NCBI GenBank assembly: GCA_023421395.1 | Contig: JAEZTL010000001.1 | Span: 83,883-147,882 of the forward strand | Direction of reading: 5' to 3' | DNA from: Bacillota bacterium | Lineage (GTDB): Bacteria > Bacillota > Clostridia > Christensenellales > Aristaeellaceae | Length of the DNA: 64,000 nt | In this document: piece after piece, positions 54,157 to 63,223 of the stretch | Position numbering within the stretch: position 1 is the stretch's first letter | Layout: every line of letters begins with the position of its first letter | Program-made: the position numbers and the translations under genes | Notes under the pieces: generated by a model | Databases searched by the model: none | What the model was told of the DNA's origin: nothing | What the model saw: only the letters and a program-made list of their open reading frames with translations

Positions 54157-55084
54157 AGCGCGGGACGATATCGCGGTGGTGGCCCACGTCTCTCCGGACG
54201 GTGACACCCTGGGCTCCGGTCTTGCGCTGGCTCGCGCGCTGACCAGACTTGGCAAGCGCGCGGCGCTGGTCAGCCAGGACAAGGTGCCACACATGTACCA
54301 GTTTTTGCCGGGAATCGACCGCGTCTATCCGCCGTCGAAGCTGCCCTTTGAGCCCAAATGCGTGCTCTACGAGGATGTGGCCGCCTATGACCGCGCGGGC
54401 GACAAGGGCGCGCTATCCCACGTGAAGGACACCGCGCTGATTGATCATCACGCCACGAACCCCTGTTTTGCCGGACTCTGCGTCATCGATGAGAACGCAT
54501 CCGCCACCGGGGTGATCGCGTTGCGGCTGATCGACCAGATGGGCGTCGAACTGGACAGGGAACTGGCGGTAACGCTGTACACCGCCATCGCTACAGATAC
54601 CGGAAATCTCAGCTATTCCAACACCACCGCGGAGGCGGCGCGCGGCATCGCGCGGTGCCTGGACGTGGGGTTCGATATTGAGGATGTGAGCCTTCGGCTC
54701 TTCCGGCTGCGTACGCGGGCGCGCACGATGCTGCTGGGGATGGCGCTGTCGGCGGTGGAGTTTTACTGCGATGACCGCATCGCCGTCACCCGCATCAATA
54801 CGCTGATGTACGAGGTCAGCGGCGCCTCCGCCGCGGATACCGAGGGGATCATCAATTTTCTGATCGAGACCGAGGGCGTCGAGGCGGCGGTGCTGGCGGA
54901 TGAGCGGGGCATGTTTGCCACGAAATTCTCGCTGCGCTCCACGGGCCGGATCGACGTGGGCGAAGTGGCCCACTTCTTTGGCGGAGGCGGACACAAGCAG
55001 GCGGCCGGCATGACCATGCATCTGCCGCTCCGTGAAGCCACGGACGAGGTGCTCACCAAACTCTGTTTGGAATTGGGCGTCTGA
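54122..55084 (+). CDS. nrnA: DHH-family phosphoesterase (NrnA-like nanoRNase/pAp phosphatase)
   Basis: 320 aa. Degrades short oligoribonucleotides and, in many bacteria, pAp. AHVSPDGDTLGSGLAL (motif I), LYEDVAAYDRAG (motif II Asp), LIDHHATN (DHH motif), AIATDTGNLSYSNTT (motif IV) and the DHHA1 end FFGGGGHKQAAGM. ATG at 54122 lies inside rbfA, preceded by AGAGGAGG, so the two are coupled. Position between rbfA and truB is standard for Bacillota. Confidence 0.92.
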   Translation: MATIAELATWIEARDDIAVVAHVSPDGDTLGSGLALARALTRLGKRAALVSQDKVPHMYQFLPGIDRVYPPSKLPFEPKCVLYEDVAAYDRAGDKGALSHVKDTALIDHHATNPCFAGLCVIDENASATGVIALRLIDQMGVELDRELAVTLYTAIATDTGNLSYSNTTAEAARGIARCLDVGFDIEDVSLRLFRLRTRARTMLLGMALSAVEFYCDDRIAVTRINTLMYEVSGASAADTEGIINFLIETEGVEAAVLADERGMFATKFSLRSTGRIDVGEVAHFFGGGGHKQAAGMTMHLPLREATDEVLTKLCLELGV

Positions 55085-55111
55085 AAACCCTTGGTTCCCG
55101 ATGCATTTTCT

Positions 55112-55138
55112 CGCGGAGAGGGCTAAGCCCTCTCCGCG
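55112..55138. terminator. Inverted repeat after nrnA
   Basis: CGCGGAGAGGGCT and AGCCCTCTCCGCG are perfect complements with a one-base centre. No T-tract follows, so it is more likely an RNA hairpin or weak terminator between nrnA and truB. Confidence 0.45.
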
Positions 55139-55177
55139 TCATCAAATCGAGAAGGCGAGACGCGCCGTGAGGACGCA

Positions 55178-56068
55178 ATGGACGGATTTATCAACCTGCT
55201 GAAGCCGCCGGGCATGACCTCTTCAGACGCGGTGGTTCGGGTGCGAAAGCTCCTGCCGCGCGGGGTGAAGGTGGGCCACGGCGGCACGCTGGACCCGGAC
55301 GCGGCAGGGGTGCTGCCGGTGTGCGTTGGCCGGGGCACGCGGCTTTTTGATTATCTGATCGACAAGACAAAGGTGTATATCGCTGAGGCGCGGCTGGGGA
55401 TTGAGACGGACACACAGGACGCAACCGGCGCCGTGGTCGCGCAGGCCCCGGTGAGGGCCACCGAGGCTGAACTCCGCGGTGCGATGGCCGCGCTCACCGG
55501 CGATACTTTGCAGGTTCCGCCGATGTATTCCGCGGTAAAGCGGGATGGAAAGCGCATGTACGACCTGGCCCGGAAGGGGGAGACGGTGGATCTGGCGCCC
55601 CGTCCAGCGCGGGTGGACGCCTTTGAATACCTGCGCCCTACGGGGCCCGACCGGTTTCTGGCGCGTATCGAGTGCGGCAAGGGCGTGTACGTGCGGACGC
55701 TGATTCATGATATGGGGAAAATGCTGGGCTGCGGCGCGCACATGGCGTTTTTGCTGCGGGTTCGCGCCGGGGCGTTTGACATCGCCTCCGCCGTCACGCC
55801 GGAGGAACTGGCAGAGATCGGTCCCGAGGCATGCCTGATGCCGCTGGACGCGCCGATTGCGCACCTGCCGGCGGTTTGCGTTCAGCCGGGCGCCGCGCGC
55901 TGGCTGCTGAACGGAAATCCGGTCTCCTACTGTGATCTGGATGGGATCCCGCCGAAGGGCGAGCCGGTCCGGGTCTACCTGAATGGCGGCCTCGCCGCCA
56001 TCGGGCAGGCGGACGGAAACGGCTGGCTCAAACTCAGGGCCGTTCTGGCCGATGCGCGCGACGAATAG
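55178..56068 (+). CDS. truB: tRNA pseudouridine(55) synthase
   Basis: 296 aa. Isomerises U55 in tRNA. LLKPPGMTSSDAVVRVRK, catalytic motif HGGTLDPDAAGVLPV with the Asp nucleophile, YIAEARLGIETDTQD and ECGKGVYVRTLIHDMG are the conserved blocks. A C-terminal PUA-like region ends the protein. Start ATG at 55178. The following gene is not ribF. Confidence 0.96.
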   Translation: MDGFINLLKPPGMTSSDAVVRVRKLLPRGVKVGHGGTLDPDAAGVLPVCVGRGTRLFDYLIDKTKVYIAEARLGIETDTQDATGAVVAQAPVRATEAELRGAMAALTGDTLQVPPMYSAVKRDGKRMYDLARKGETVDLAPRPARVDAFEYLRPTGPDRFLARIECGKGVYVRTLIHDMGKMLGCGAHMAFLLRVRAGAFDIASAVTPEELAEIGPEACLMPLDAPIAHLPAVCVQPGAARWLLNGNPVSYCDLDGIPPKGEPVRVYLNGGLAAIGQADGNGWLKLRAVLADARDE

Positions 56069-56094
56069 CGATAACATTCCGTCCTGGTTCGGCA

Positions 56095-56124
56095 TTGCCC
56101 GGGCCGGGGCGTTTGTGTTATAAT
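56095..56124 (+). promoter_or_regulatory. Promoter of the M23 peptidase gene
   Basis: TTGCCC (56095-56100) and a perfect TATAAT (56119-56124), 18 bp apart. Confidence 0.65.
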
Positions 56125-56166
56125 TGTTGAAAAATGTCGGGCTGTTGCGAAAGAGGGGACTGGAAC

Positions 56167-57897
56167 ATGCGAAATTGGCGGATTGCGCTTATGACGCTAG
56201 CGGCCGTACTGTGCCTATGCGGCGCGGCGCGCGCCTCCGTCGGCGACGTGGCATACGGCCCCTGGAGCGAGTGGAGCGACCAGCCCATCGAGACACGTAC
56301 GGACCTTTTTATCGAAAAGCGACAGGTGGAGCGGCGTATTACCCGGAACGTGTGGCGCTATTCGCGCTATAAAATTCAAACGCCGGACGGCGCGGGGTAC
56401 GCGGCCGAGGGAGAGGACGCGGCCCGGGAGAGCCTGGAAGCGGACGCACCGCTGGCGGCGGCGGGCGTCCGGGATGGGAAGCCTGTTTACCAGGGCGAGT
56501 GGTTCAACCAGCAGGCGCTGGCGCTGCACGGCCTGCGCGTCCTGGCGACACAGTACCGCGCCAGGGAGATTTTCCTCACGGCCTGCGCGATCTCGCCCGC
56601 GTCCATCACGCTGGAGGTGGGGGAGCACGTACAGCTGGGCATCAAACTTCTGGATCCCGGTGATTTCAGCCTGACCAGCGGCGACCATCAGATCGCTTCC
56701 ATCGATCAACAGGGACTCTTGTCTGCGTGCTCGCCCGGGCGGACTCAGATAACGCTGATTTACGAGGGCCAGCGCGCCGACTGCCAGGTTCTGGTGGTGG
56801 GGCGCAGCGCCAGCGTTGGCGAGGGCGCCGTGGCGCTCCGGCTCTCCGGAACGCGCCTGACCGTCCGCTACAAAGCGCTCCGCAAAGAGGTCACGGGCCT
56901 CGAACTGGCGGCGGAGGCCGAGGGGAGCGCGGCCGATCCTGCGAAGCGCCTTCTGGTTTCCGACGTGGACGGGGACAGCTTTTCGATGCGCGCGCTGTGC
57001 CCGCGCATCGCCTACCTTGCCGCGCCGCTTTCGGACGAGGGCGTCGTCGAGAGCGGCGACGCGAAGATCCTGATGCTCAAGGAAATTCTGGACCGTCATG
57101 CGAGGATCGAAAAACTCGCGGCGGAAAAAGCACGCCTGCAGGGGGGCGGCGCGCCCACCGCAAGGCCCGAGGACGGCAGTTATGCGGCGTTCGCGGGCGA
57201 GGGCGGCGCGTCCCACCGCTTTCGCGCTTTTCTGACACCGGAGGGGGATTACATCCTGAGCCTTCAGGCGGACCCATCCCGCGCGCTGACCGCGGTCCGG
57301 GCGGAGGCGGGCGCGAAGCTCACCTTCGAAGCGCTGGATCTGGACAACCCCGGGCAGCGGTGGTCGATCGAGCCGGAAAAGGCCGACGTGGCGGGCGATG
57401 TCTGGCGGTTCCCCGTTTCGGAGAACAGCTTTTGCCAGATTACCGACGACTTTAAAACCATGGCCCGGGATGGCGACAAGCACGACGGCGTCGACTTCTC
57501 GCCCAGCGGGGATGAGCACGTGCTGGCGGTGGCCTCGGGCCGTGTGGTGCGCGCGGACAACCGCTGCACCCACGACTATAAAAAGACCAAGAAAAACAGA
57601 TACGGCCGTTATATCGACCCCTGCGACGTGAAAGATGGCGTCGTCTCGAAGTACGGCAGCTATGGTAAATACGTTACCATCGAACACGAGGACGGCACCC
57701 AAACCATGTACGCGCATCTTTCAAAAATCCTGGTAAAAAACGGGCAAAGGGTGAAAAAGGGGCAGGCCATCGGGGTGATGGGCTCCACCGGCAGCGCCTG
57801 CGGTATCCACCTGCACTTTGAGGTGCGCGTCTCCGGCCGAGCCGCCGACCCCAGGTATTTTCTCGATCTGCCGGAAATTGGCCAATATGTTCCATAA
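56167..57897 (+). CDS. Secreted M23-family metallopeptidase with Ig-like region
   Basis: 576 aa. Signal peptide (RNWRIALMTLAAVLCLCGAA ending RAS), a Trp-rich module with GPWSEWSDQPIETRTDLFIE, a central BIG2-like region (SPASITLEVGEHVQLGIKLL, SIDQQGLLSACSPGRTQITL), then an M23/LytM domain at the C-terminus. The zinc site is visible: HDGVDFSPSG, YAHLSKI and HLHFEVRVSG. Such enzymes cut peptidoglycan cross-bridges or serve spore and septum remodelling. ATG at 56167 follows AGGGGACTGG. It lies between truB and rpsO with its own promoter. Confidence 0.88.
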   Translation: MRNWRIALMTLAAVLCLCGAARASVGDVAYGPWSEWSDQPIETRTDLFIEKRQVERRITRNVWRYSRYKIQTPDGAGYAAEGEDAARESLEADAPLAAAGVRDGKPVYQGEWFNQQALALHGLRVLATQYRAREIFLTACAISPASITLEVGEHVQLGIKLLDPGDFSLTSGDHQIASIDQQGLLSACSPGRTQITLIYEGQRADCQVLVVGRSASVGEGAVALRLSGTRLTVRYKALRKEVTGLELAAEAEGSAADPAKRLLVSDVDGDSFSMRALCPRIAYLAAPLSDEGVVESGDAKILMLKEILDRHARIEKLAAEKARLQGGGAPTARPEDGSYAAFAGEGGASHRFRAFLTPEGDYILSLQADPSRALTAVRAEAGAKLTFEALDLDNPGQRWSIEPEKADVAGDVWRFPVSENSFCQITDDFKTMARDGDKHDGVDFSPSGDEHVLAVASGRVVRADNRCTHDYKKTKKNRYGRYIDPCDVKDGVVSKYGSYGKYVTIEHEDGTQTMYAHLSKILVKNGQRVKKGQAIGVMGSTGSACGIHLHFEVRVSGRAADPRYFLDLPEIGQYVP

Positions 57898-57913
57898 CTT
57901 CACAAAAAGTGCA

Positions 57914-57942
57914 TTTACATCGGATACCCGGTATGATACAAT
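57914..57942 (+). promoter_or_regulatory. Promoter of rpsO
   Basis: TTTACA (57914-57919) and TACAAT (57937-57942) with a 17-bp spacer, leaving a leader of about 95 bases before rpsO. Confidence 0.7.
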
Positions 57943-58044
57943 GATTCTTGCGGCATAATAGCCGAAGATCATCCGTTTGCTCGGTCCGCCGAATCTCCAA
58001 CGGCTCACCTGGCTTGCGGGCATATGAAAGCGGAGGAATACAAT

Positions 58045-58305
58045 ATGGAAACCACCAAGCAGGATATCATCGTTCAATACGGCCGCCACGAAGGCGACAC
58101 CGGCTCGCCCGAGGTTCAGATCGCGCTTTTGACCGCGCGCATCAACCACCTGAACGAGCACTTGAAGGAGCACAAGAAGGATCACCACTCCCGCCGCGGC
58201 CTTCTGCTGATGGTCGGCCAGCGCCGGGGCCTGCTGGATTACCTGAAGAAGACCGACATCGAAAACTACCGCGACCTGATTGCCAAGCTGGGTCTGCGCA
58301 AGTAA
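58045..58305 (+). CDS. rpsO: 30S ribosomal protein S15
   Basis: 86 aa. GDTGSPEVQIALLTARINHL and DHHSRRGLLLMVGQRRGLLD are the S15 signatures. Start at 58045 (METTKQ) follows GCGGAGGA; the frame extends to 58024 without support. In other bacteria S15 represses its own mRNA through the leader; that is possible here. Followed by pnp. Confidence 0.98.
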   Translation: METTKQDIIVQYGRHEGDTGSPEVQIALLTARINHLNEHLKEHKKDHHSRRGLLLMVGQRRGLLDYLKKTDIENYRDLIAKLGLRK

Positions 58306-58341
58306 TGCTTGCCAAGGCCGCGTCCCTGAGATGAACAAAAT

Positions 58342-58380
58342 GCCGTCGTTTGGGGGATACTGCCCTAAGCGGCGGTTTTT
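58342..58380 (+). terminator. Imperfect terminator between rpsO and pnp
   Basis: GCCGTCGTTTGGGG pairs imperfectly with CCCTAAGCGGCGG, followed by TTTTT. Probably partial. Confidence 0.55.
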
Positions 58381-58454
58381 GCAGTCATTCGCCGACTGCC
58401 AAATACGGTTTCAATAAAAAGAAATAGATAGAATGCCCACAAGGAGGGGAAACC

Positions 58455-60614
58455 ATGTTCAAGAGCTACAGTTACGAATTGGGCGGAAGGACGTTGACGC
58501 TGGAGTTCGGCAAGTACGCCGAGCAGGCCAGCGGCGCGGTCTTCGTCCGCTACGGTGACACGTGCATACTCGTGACGGCTACCGTCGCCGAGACGCCGCG
58601 CCCGGGCATCGACTTCTTCCCGCTGAGCGTGGACTTCGAGGAGAAGCTCTACGCCGTCGGCAAGATCCCCGGCGGCTGGATCCGCCGCGAAGGCCGTCCG
58701 GCCGAGAAGGCCATCCTGACCAGCCGGCTGATCGACAGGCCGCTGCGGCCGCTGTTCCCCAAGGGAATGCGCCATGACGTCTCCGTCGTCGCGACGGTCA
58801 TGTCGATGGATTCCAACAATACCCCCGAGATCCCTGCGATGATCGGCTCATCCATCGCGCTTTCCATCAGCTGCATTCCGTTTGCCGGCCCCACCGGCGC
58901 GGTCAACGTAGGCTACCTGGACGGCAAGTACATCATCAATCCGAATGACGCCGAGCGGGCCGAAAGCCTGATGCAGCTCACCGTCGCCGGCACAAAAGAG
59001 GCCGTGCTGATGGTCGAAGCCGGCGCCAAGGAAGTCTCCGAAGAGGTCATGCTGGGCGGCATCCTGTTCGCCCACGAAGAGATCAAAAAGCTGGTGGCCT
59101 TCCAGGAACAGATCGTTTCCGAGATCGGTCAGCCCAAGCGGGAGTTCCCGCTGGTGCTGCCCGGTGACGACGTGAAGGCCGCCGTGCGCGAATACGCGAT
59201 GGACAAGGTCAAGTTTGTGTTTGAAACCTTTGACCGGCAGGAGCGCCAGGCGCGCGAGGCCGGGCTCAAGGTGGACGTCAAGGCGCACTTCGCCGAGCAG
59301 TTCGCCGGCCGTGAAGGCGAAATCGGCGACGCGCTGTACGCGCTGCAGAAGGAAGTCATGCGCCGTCGCATCATCGACGAGGGCATCCGGCCCGACGGCC
59401 GCAAGCTGACGGAAGTCCGCCCCATCTGGTGCGAGACCAGCGTGCTGCCCCGCGCCCACGGCTCCGCCGTGTTCACCCGCGGGCAGACCCAGGTCATGAC
59501 CGTCGCTACGCTGGCGCCGGTATCCGAGCAGCAGGAACTCGATACCATCTACCCTGAGGAATCCAAGCGTTACATGCACCACTACAACTTCCCCGGCTAT
59601 TCCACCGGCGAAGCCAAGCCTACCCGCAGCCCGGGCCGCCGCGAAATCGGCCACGGCGCGCTGGCCGAGCGTGCGCTGGAGCCGATGATTCCCTCCACGG
59701 ACGATTTCCCGTACGCGCTCCGGCTGGTCAGCGAGGTCATGAGCTCCAACGGCTCCACCTCTCAGGCTTCTGTCTGCGGCTCCACGCTGGCGCTGATGGA
59801 CGCGGGTGTGCCGATCAAGCGGCCCGTGGGCGGCGTTGCGATGGGCCTGATCAAGGACGAGTCCACCGGCAAGGTGGCGGTGCTGACCGACATCCAGGGC
59901 CTTGAGGACTTCCTGGGCGACATGGACTTCAAGGTCGCGGGCACGGCCCTGGGCATCACCGCGATTCAGATGGACATCAAGATCAAGGGCATCGACGAGC
60001 CCATCCTGCGCCAGGCGCTGGCTCAGGCGCTGGACGGCCGCATGCACATTCTGGGCAAGATGCTGGACTCGCTGCCGGCGCCGCGCCCGAGCCTCTCGAA
60101 GTACGCGCCCAAGATCGTCGTGTTCAAGATCAACCCGGAGAAGATCGGCGAAGTGGTCGGCCCGCGCGGCAAGACCATCAACAAGATCATCGAGCAGACC
60201 GGCGTCAAGATCGACATCGAGGACGACGGCAGCGTTTACATCGCGACCTCCGACGAAGCGGCCGCCACGAAGGCCCGCCGGATTATCGAGGGCATCACGA
60301 AGGAATTGAAGCTGGGCGACGAGTTCGAGGGTACCGTGGTTCGCATCATGCCCTTCGGCGCGTTCCTGGAATACGCGCCCGGCAAAGACGGCATGCTGCA
60401 CATTTCGAAGATGGCCAACGAGCGGGTGGAAAAGGTGGAGGATGTGGTCAATGTCGGCGACACGCTGCCCGTCAAGGTGGCGGAGATCGACGCGCAGGGC
60501 CGCGTCAACCTGATCCGCACCGACATTGAGTACGACAACCCGGCCATGCCGGTCCGCAGACCGCCCCAGAGGCGCGACGGCGGGCGGGACGGCGGAAGGC
60601 CGTTCCGGCGCTAA
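58455..60614 (+). CDS. pnp: Polyribonucleotide nucleotidyltransferase (PNPase)
   Basis: 719 aa. Phosphorolytic 3'-5' exoribonuclease of mRNA decay. Two RNase PH domains; the second has the catalytic region VAVLTDIQGLEDFLGDMDFK. KH domain with VGPRGKTINKIIEQTGVKID near residue 575 and an S1 domain with VRIMPFGAFLEYAPGKDGML. The tail is Arg- and Gly-rich (RRDGGRDGGRPFRR). ATG at 58455 follows AAGGAGGGG. Confidence 0.98.
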   Translation: MFKSYSYELGGRTLTLEFGKYAEQASGAVFVRYGDTCILVTATVAETPRPGIDFFPLSVDFEEKLYAVGKIPGGWIRREGRPAEKAILTSRLIDRPLRPLFPKGMRHDVSVVATVMSMDSNNTPEIPAMIGSSIALSISCIPFAGPTGAVNVGYLDGKYIINPNDAERAESLMQLTVAGTKEAVLMVEAGAKEVSEEVMLGGILFAHEEIKKLVAFQEQIVSEIGQPKREFPLVLPGDDVKAAVREYAMDKVKFVFETFDRQERQAREAGLKVDVKAHFAEQFAGREGEIGDALYALQKEVMRRRIIDEGIRPDGRKLTEVRPIWCETSVLPRAHGSAVFTRGQTQVMTVATLAPVSEQQELDTIYPEESKRYMHHYNFPGYSTGEAKPTRSPGRREIGHGALAERALEPMIPSTDDFPYALRLVSEVMSSNGSTSQASVCGSTLALMDAGVPIKRPVGGVAMGLIKDESTGKVAVLTDIQGLEDFLGDMDFKVAGTALGITAIQMDIKIKGIDEPILRQALAQALDGRMHILGKMLDSLPAPRPSLSKYAPKIVVFKINPEKIGEVVGPRGKTINKIIEQTGVKIDIEDDGSVYIATSDEAAATKARRIIEGITKELKLGDEFEGTVVRIMPFGAFLEYAPGKDGMLHISKMANERVEKVEDVVNVGDTLPVKVAEIDAQGRVNLIRTDIEYDNPAMPVRRPPQRRDGGRDGGRPFRR

Positions 60615-60672
60615 AACACTTGCGCGGGGAATTGGGCGGCGCCCGGTTCCCCGCTTTTTCAGGAGGGAATGC

Positions 60673-61908
60673 ATGTACGATCACCATACGCTCTCAAACG
60701 GCCTGAGAATCATCGCCGAGCGGATTCCGCACTTTCGGTCGGTGTCGGTGGGCTTGTGGATCGGGAGCGGCTCCCAGTATGAGACGAGGCAGCAGGGGGG
60801 CATCAGCCACTTCATCGAGCACATGCTCTTCAAAGGCACGAAAAAGCGCACCGCCCGGGAAATCGCGGAGGTCATGGACGCCGTCGGCGGCCAGTTGAAC
60901 GCGTTTACATCCAAGGAGTGCACCTGCTTTTACGCCAAGGTGGTGGACGAAGACCTGCCGCTGGCGGTGGACGTCATCTCGGACATCGTGCTCCACTCCG
61001 TGCTGAACCCGCAGGAATTGGAGAAGGAAAAGGGCGTCATCATCGAGGAGATCTCCATGGCGGAGGATTCGCCGGAGGATCTGGTCAGCGAACTCATCAT
61101 GCTGGCGCAGTTCGGCGACCAGCCGCTGGCCCGGCCGATACTGGGCACCGAGGAGTCCGTCGGCGGGTTGAACCGCGCGAAGCTCATGAGCTACTACCGG
61201 AAATTTTACCGGCCGGACAACGCGGTGCTGGCGCTGGCCGGAAACTACGACTGGGAGAAAGTGGTTTCGCTGGCGGAAGAATACCTGGGGCCATGGCTCG
61301 AGGGCGAGCACACCGCCGCCTATCGCACGAAAAGCGCAAAGCCGCAGATCATCCGCCGCGAAAAGGACATCGAGCAACTGCATCTCACGCTGGGGTTTCC
61401 CGGGATCCCGCAGGATGCGGATGAGATTTATCCGATGTCAATCCTCAACAGCGTGCTGGGCGGCGCCATGAGTTCCCGGCTGTTCCAGTCCATCCGCGAA
61501 GAGCGGGGGTTGGCTTACACCGTGTACAGCTATCCCGCATCCTACTCCGATTCGGGCCTCTTCGCCATCTACGCGGGTACCAGCCTCGAGCATGGCGCGC
61601 AGGTGCTGCAGCTGATCCGTCAGGAAGTGGATAAAATCCTTCGGGACGGGCTGACCCCTCAGGAATTTGAGCAGGCGCGCGCACAGCTTAAGGGCAGCTA
61701 CATTCTGGGCCTCGAATCTACATCAAGCCGCATGAACGCGCTGGGCCGCCGAAAGCTGCTGCTGGGCAACGAGCAGACGGAGGAAGAGGTCATCGCCAAA
61801 ATCGACGCGATCACCTACGATTCCGTGATGGACGTGACGCGCAGGATTTTGAGCGCCAAGCCGTCCTATGCGCTGGTGGGCAAGGGCGCGGAAGGGCTGG
61901 AGGTTTGA
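60673..61908 (+). CDS. M16-family zinc peptidase (processing-peptidase-like)
   Basis: 411 aa. HFIEHMLFKGT contains the inverted zinc motif HxxEH near residue 48, and EKEKGVIIEEISMAED supplies the third ligand Glu. The C-terminal half is the second, inactive domain. Cytoplasmic, no signal peptide. Such genes commonly follow pnp in Bacillota (YmxG/MlpA type). ATG at 60673 follows AGGAGGG. Confidence 0.94.
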   Translation: MYDHHTLSNGLRIIAERIPHFRSVSVGLWIGSGSQYETRQQGGISHFIEHMLFKGTKKRTAREIAEVMDAVGGQLNAFTSKECTCFYAKVVDEDLPLAVDVISDIVLHSVLNPQELEKEKGVIIEEISMAEDSPEDLVSELIMLAQFGDQPLARPILGTEESVGGLNRAKLMSYYRKFYRPDNAVLALAGNYDWEKVVSLAEEYLGPWLEGEHTAAYRTKSAKPQIIRREKDIEQLHLTLGFPGIPQDADEIYPMSILNSVLGGAMSSRLFQSIREERGLAYTVYSYPASYSDSGLFAIYAGTSLEHGAQVLQLIRQEVDKILRDGLTPQEFEQARAQLKGSYILGLESTSSRMNALGRRKLLLGNEQTEEEVIAKIDAITYDSVMDVTRRILSAKPSYALVGKGAEGLEV

Positions 61909-61910
61909 AG

Positions 61911-62267
61911 ATGGATAGGCTGGAGCGCATCTTCGAACTGCAGAAGGCGTTCAATGACGAGCTCGTTGCGCACCGCGACCTCGACGGTATCCCAATGGAG
62001 AAATGGATTCAGATGCAGACGCTGGCCACGATTTCGGAACTGGCGGAACTTCTGGACGAGGTCAACTTCAAGTGGTGGAAGAACCCGAAGCCCATCGATC
62101 AGGAGGCGCTCAGAGAGGAACTGGTGGATTTGCTCCACTTTTTCGTCAGCATGTGCCTCACCGCCGGCATGGATGCGAGTGAGCTGTACGAGCGGTATCT
62201 CGCAAAGAACAAGGAGAACTTTGACCGGCAGCACGGTCTTTCAGAAAAGCCGGGCTACGAGCTCTGA
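61911..62267 (+). CDS. Dimeric dUTPase/MazG-like NTP pyrophosphohydrolase
   Basis: 118 aa, all-alpha. ISELAELLDEVNFKWWKNPK and REELVDLLHFFVSMCLTAGM carry the ExxE...ExxD metal-binding pattern of the dimeric dUTPase/MazG superfamily. The KWWK stretch and length fit the small dUTP diphosphatase-like group of Bacillota. ATG at 61911 is 7 bp after GGAGG; a TTG at 61905 overlapping the previous stop is the alternative. Substrate assumed, not shown. Confidence 0.88.
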   Translation: MDRLERIFELQKAFNDELVAHRDLDGIPMEKWIQMQTLATISELAELLDEVNFKWWKNPKPIDQEALREELVDLLHFFVSMCLTAGMDASELYERYLAKNKENFDRQHGLSEKPGYEL

Positions 62268-62280
62268 CGGCCGTTATCTG

Positions 62281-62308
62281 AGGCCCCCAAGCGGGGGCCT
62301 CTTTTTTT
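62281..62308 (+). terminator. Terminator of the pnp-M16-dUTPase run
   Basis: AGGCCCCC and GGGGGCCT around AAGC, followed by CTTTTTTT. Confidence 0.9.
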
Positions 62309-62316
62309 GCGCCCTC

Positions 62317-62343
62317 ACACGCCTCCTTCGGCGGGCATAGGAT
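62317..62343 (+). promoter_or_regulatory. Possible mother-cell sigma (E/K) promoter of dpaAB
   Basis: CATAGGAT (62336-62343) resembles the CATA-type -10 of sporulation sigma factors E and K, with an AC dinucleotide (62319-62320) about 15 bp upstream. No good sigma-A promoter is seen in this gap. Weak evidence, supported by the known mother-cell expression of dpaAB in spore formers. Confidence 0.35.
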
Positions 62344-62377
62344 GCGCTGGACAACGCGCTGGAAGGGGGAAAAGACG

Positions 62378-63223
62378 ATGGAACTGGTGGCGATCGGAGG
62401 CGATCTCCGGTATGCGCACCTGATCGATTGGGCGCGCCGCGATGGCGCGGACGCGGCGGGGCTGGGGTTGGAATACGCAGGGGTGGACATCCCGCGGGCC
62501 TCGCTGGCGGATCTCCGCGAGGCGGAGATAGCGGTGCTACATAATCCGTTCGGCGCCCAGGGAATGGCCTTTCCCTATGCGCAGAATCCCTTCGAAGCGG
62601 CGGAAGTGTGGGAGGCGCTGCCGCCCGGCACACCGGTCTTCCTCTTTGGCCCCGGTGTACCGCCGGTGGAATTTCACAGACGGTATCCGATCATCAACCT
62701 CAATGGCAACGAGCGCCTGACGCTTCGAAACGCAGTTTACACGGCCGAGGGTGCGATCCATGCGGCCTCCGAGCGCGCGTTTTTTTCGCTGTCCGAGGCG
62801 AATGTGATGGTGGTTGGCTACGGACGCATCGCCCGGTCGCTCACGGGCATGCTGCTGGGCTACGGCGCGCGCGTGACGGTGGCCGCGCGATCAGCGGCCG
62901 CCCGGGAGCAGGCGGAGCGCGCGGGTGCGCAGGCGGTCGACATGGAGGAGATGCTTCTCGCGCTGCCGCGGCAGCGGGTCGTTTTCTCCACGCCGCCGCA
63001 ACGCGTGCTGGAAGGGCGGCAGCTCGCCTCTCTTCGGCAGGATGCGCTGCTCGTTGATCTGAGCAGCTCACCCTACGGCGTCGACCTCAACGCTGCGCAG
63101 ATGCTGGGCCTTGCCGCATGGCGGGAGCCGGGTCTGCCCGGACGTTACTGTCCAGAGAGTGCGGGCCGCGCGCTGCTGGACGCGATTCGTGAGGCAAGGA
63201 AAGGAGAGGTCCGCCATGAATGA
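62378..63223 (+). CDS. dpaA: Dipicolinate synthase subunit A
   Basis: 281 aa. With DpaB makes dipicolinic acid, the calcium chelator of the spore core, from dihydrodipicolinate in the mother cell. N-terminal VAIGGDLRYAHLIDWARRDG, a second nucleotide-binding fold with VMVVGYGRIARSLTGMLLGY, and VDLSSSPYGVDLNAAQ typical of the family. ATG at 62378 follows GGAAGGGGG. The end overlaps dpaB by 8 bp. Confidence 0.93.
   Translation: MELVAIGGDLRYAHLIDWARRDGADAAGLGLEYAGVDIPRASLADLREAEIAVLHNPFGAQGMAFPYAQNPFEAAEVWEALPPGTPVFLFGPGVPPVEFHRRYPIINLNGNERLTLRNAVYTAEGAIHAASERAFFSLSEANVMVVGYGRIARSLTGMLLGYGARVTVAARSAAAREQAERAGAQAVDMEEMLLALPRQRVVFSTPPQRVLEGRQLASLRQDALLVDLSSSPYGVDLNAAQMLGLAAWREPGLPGRYCPESAGRALLDAIREARKGEVRHE

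Noticed and set aside
54350..54400. Apparent change in the second DHH motif of the NrnA-like protein
   Set aside because: The critical Asp is kept (LYEDVAAYDR) and all other motifs are intact, so activity is expected.
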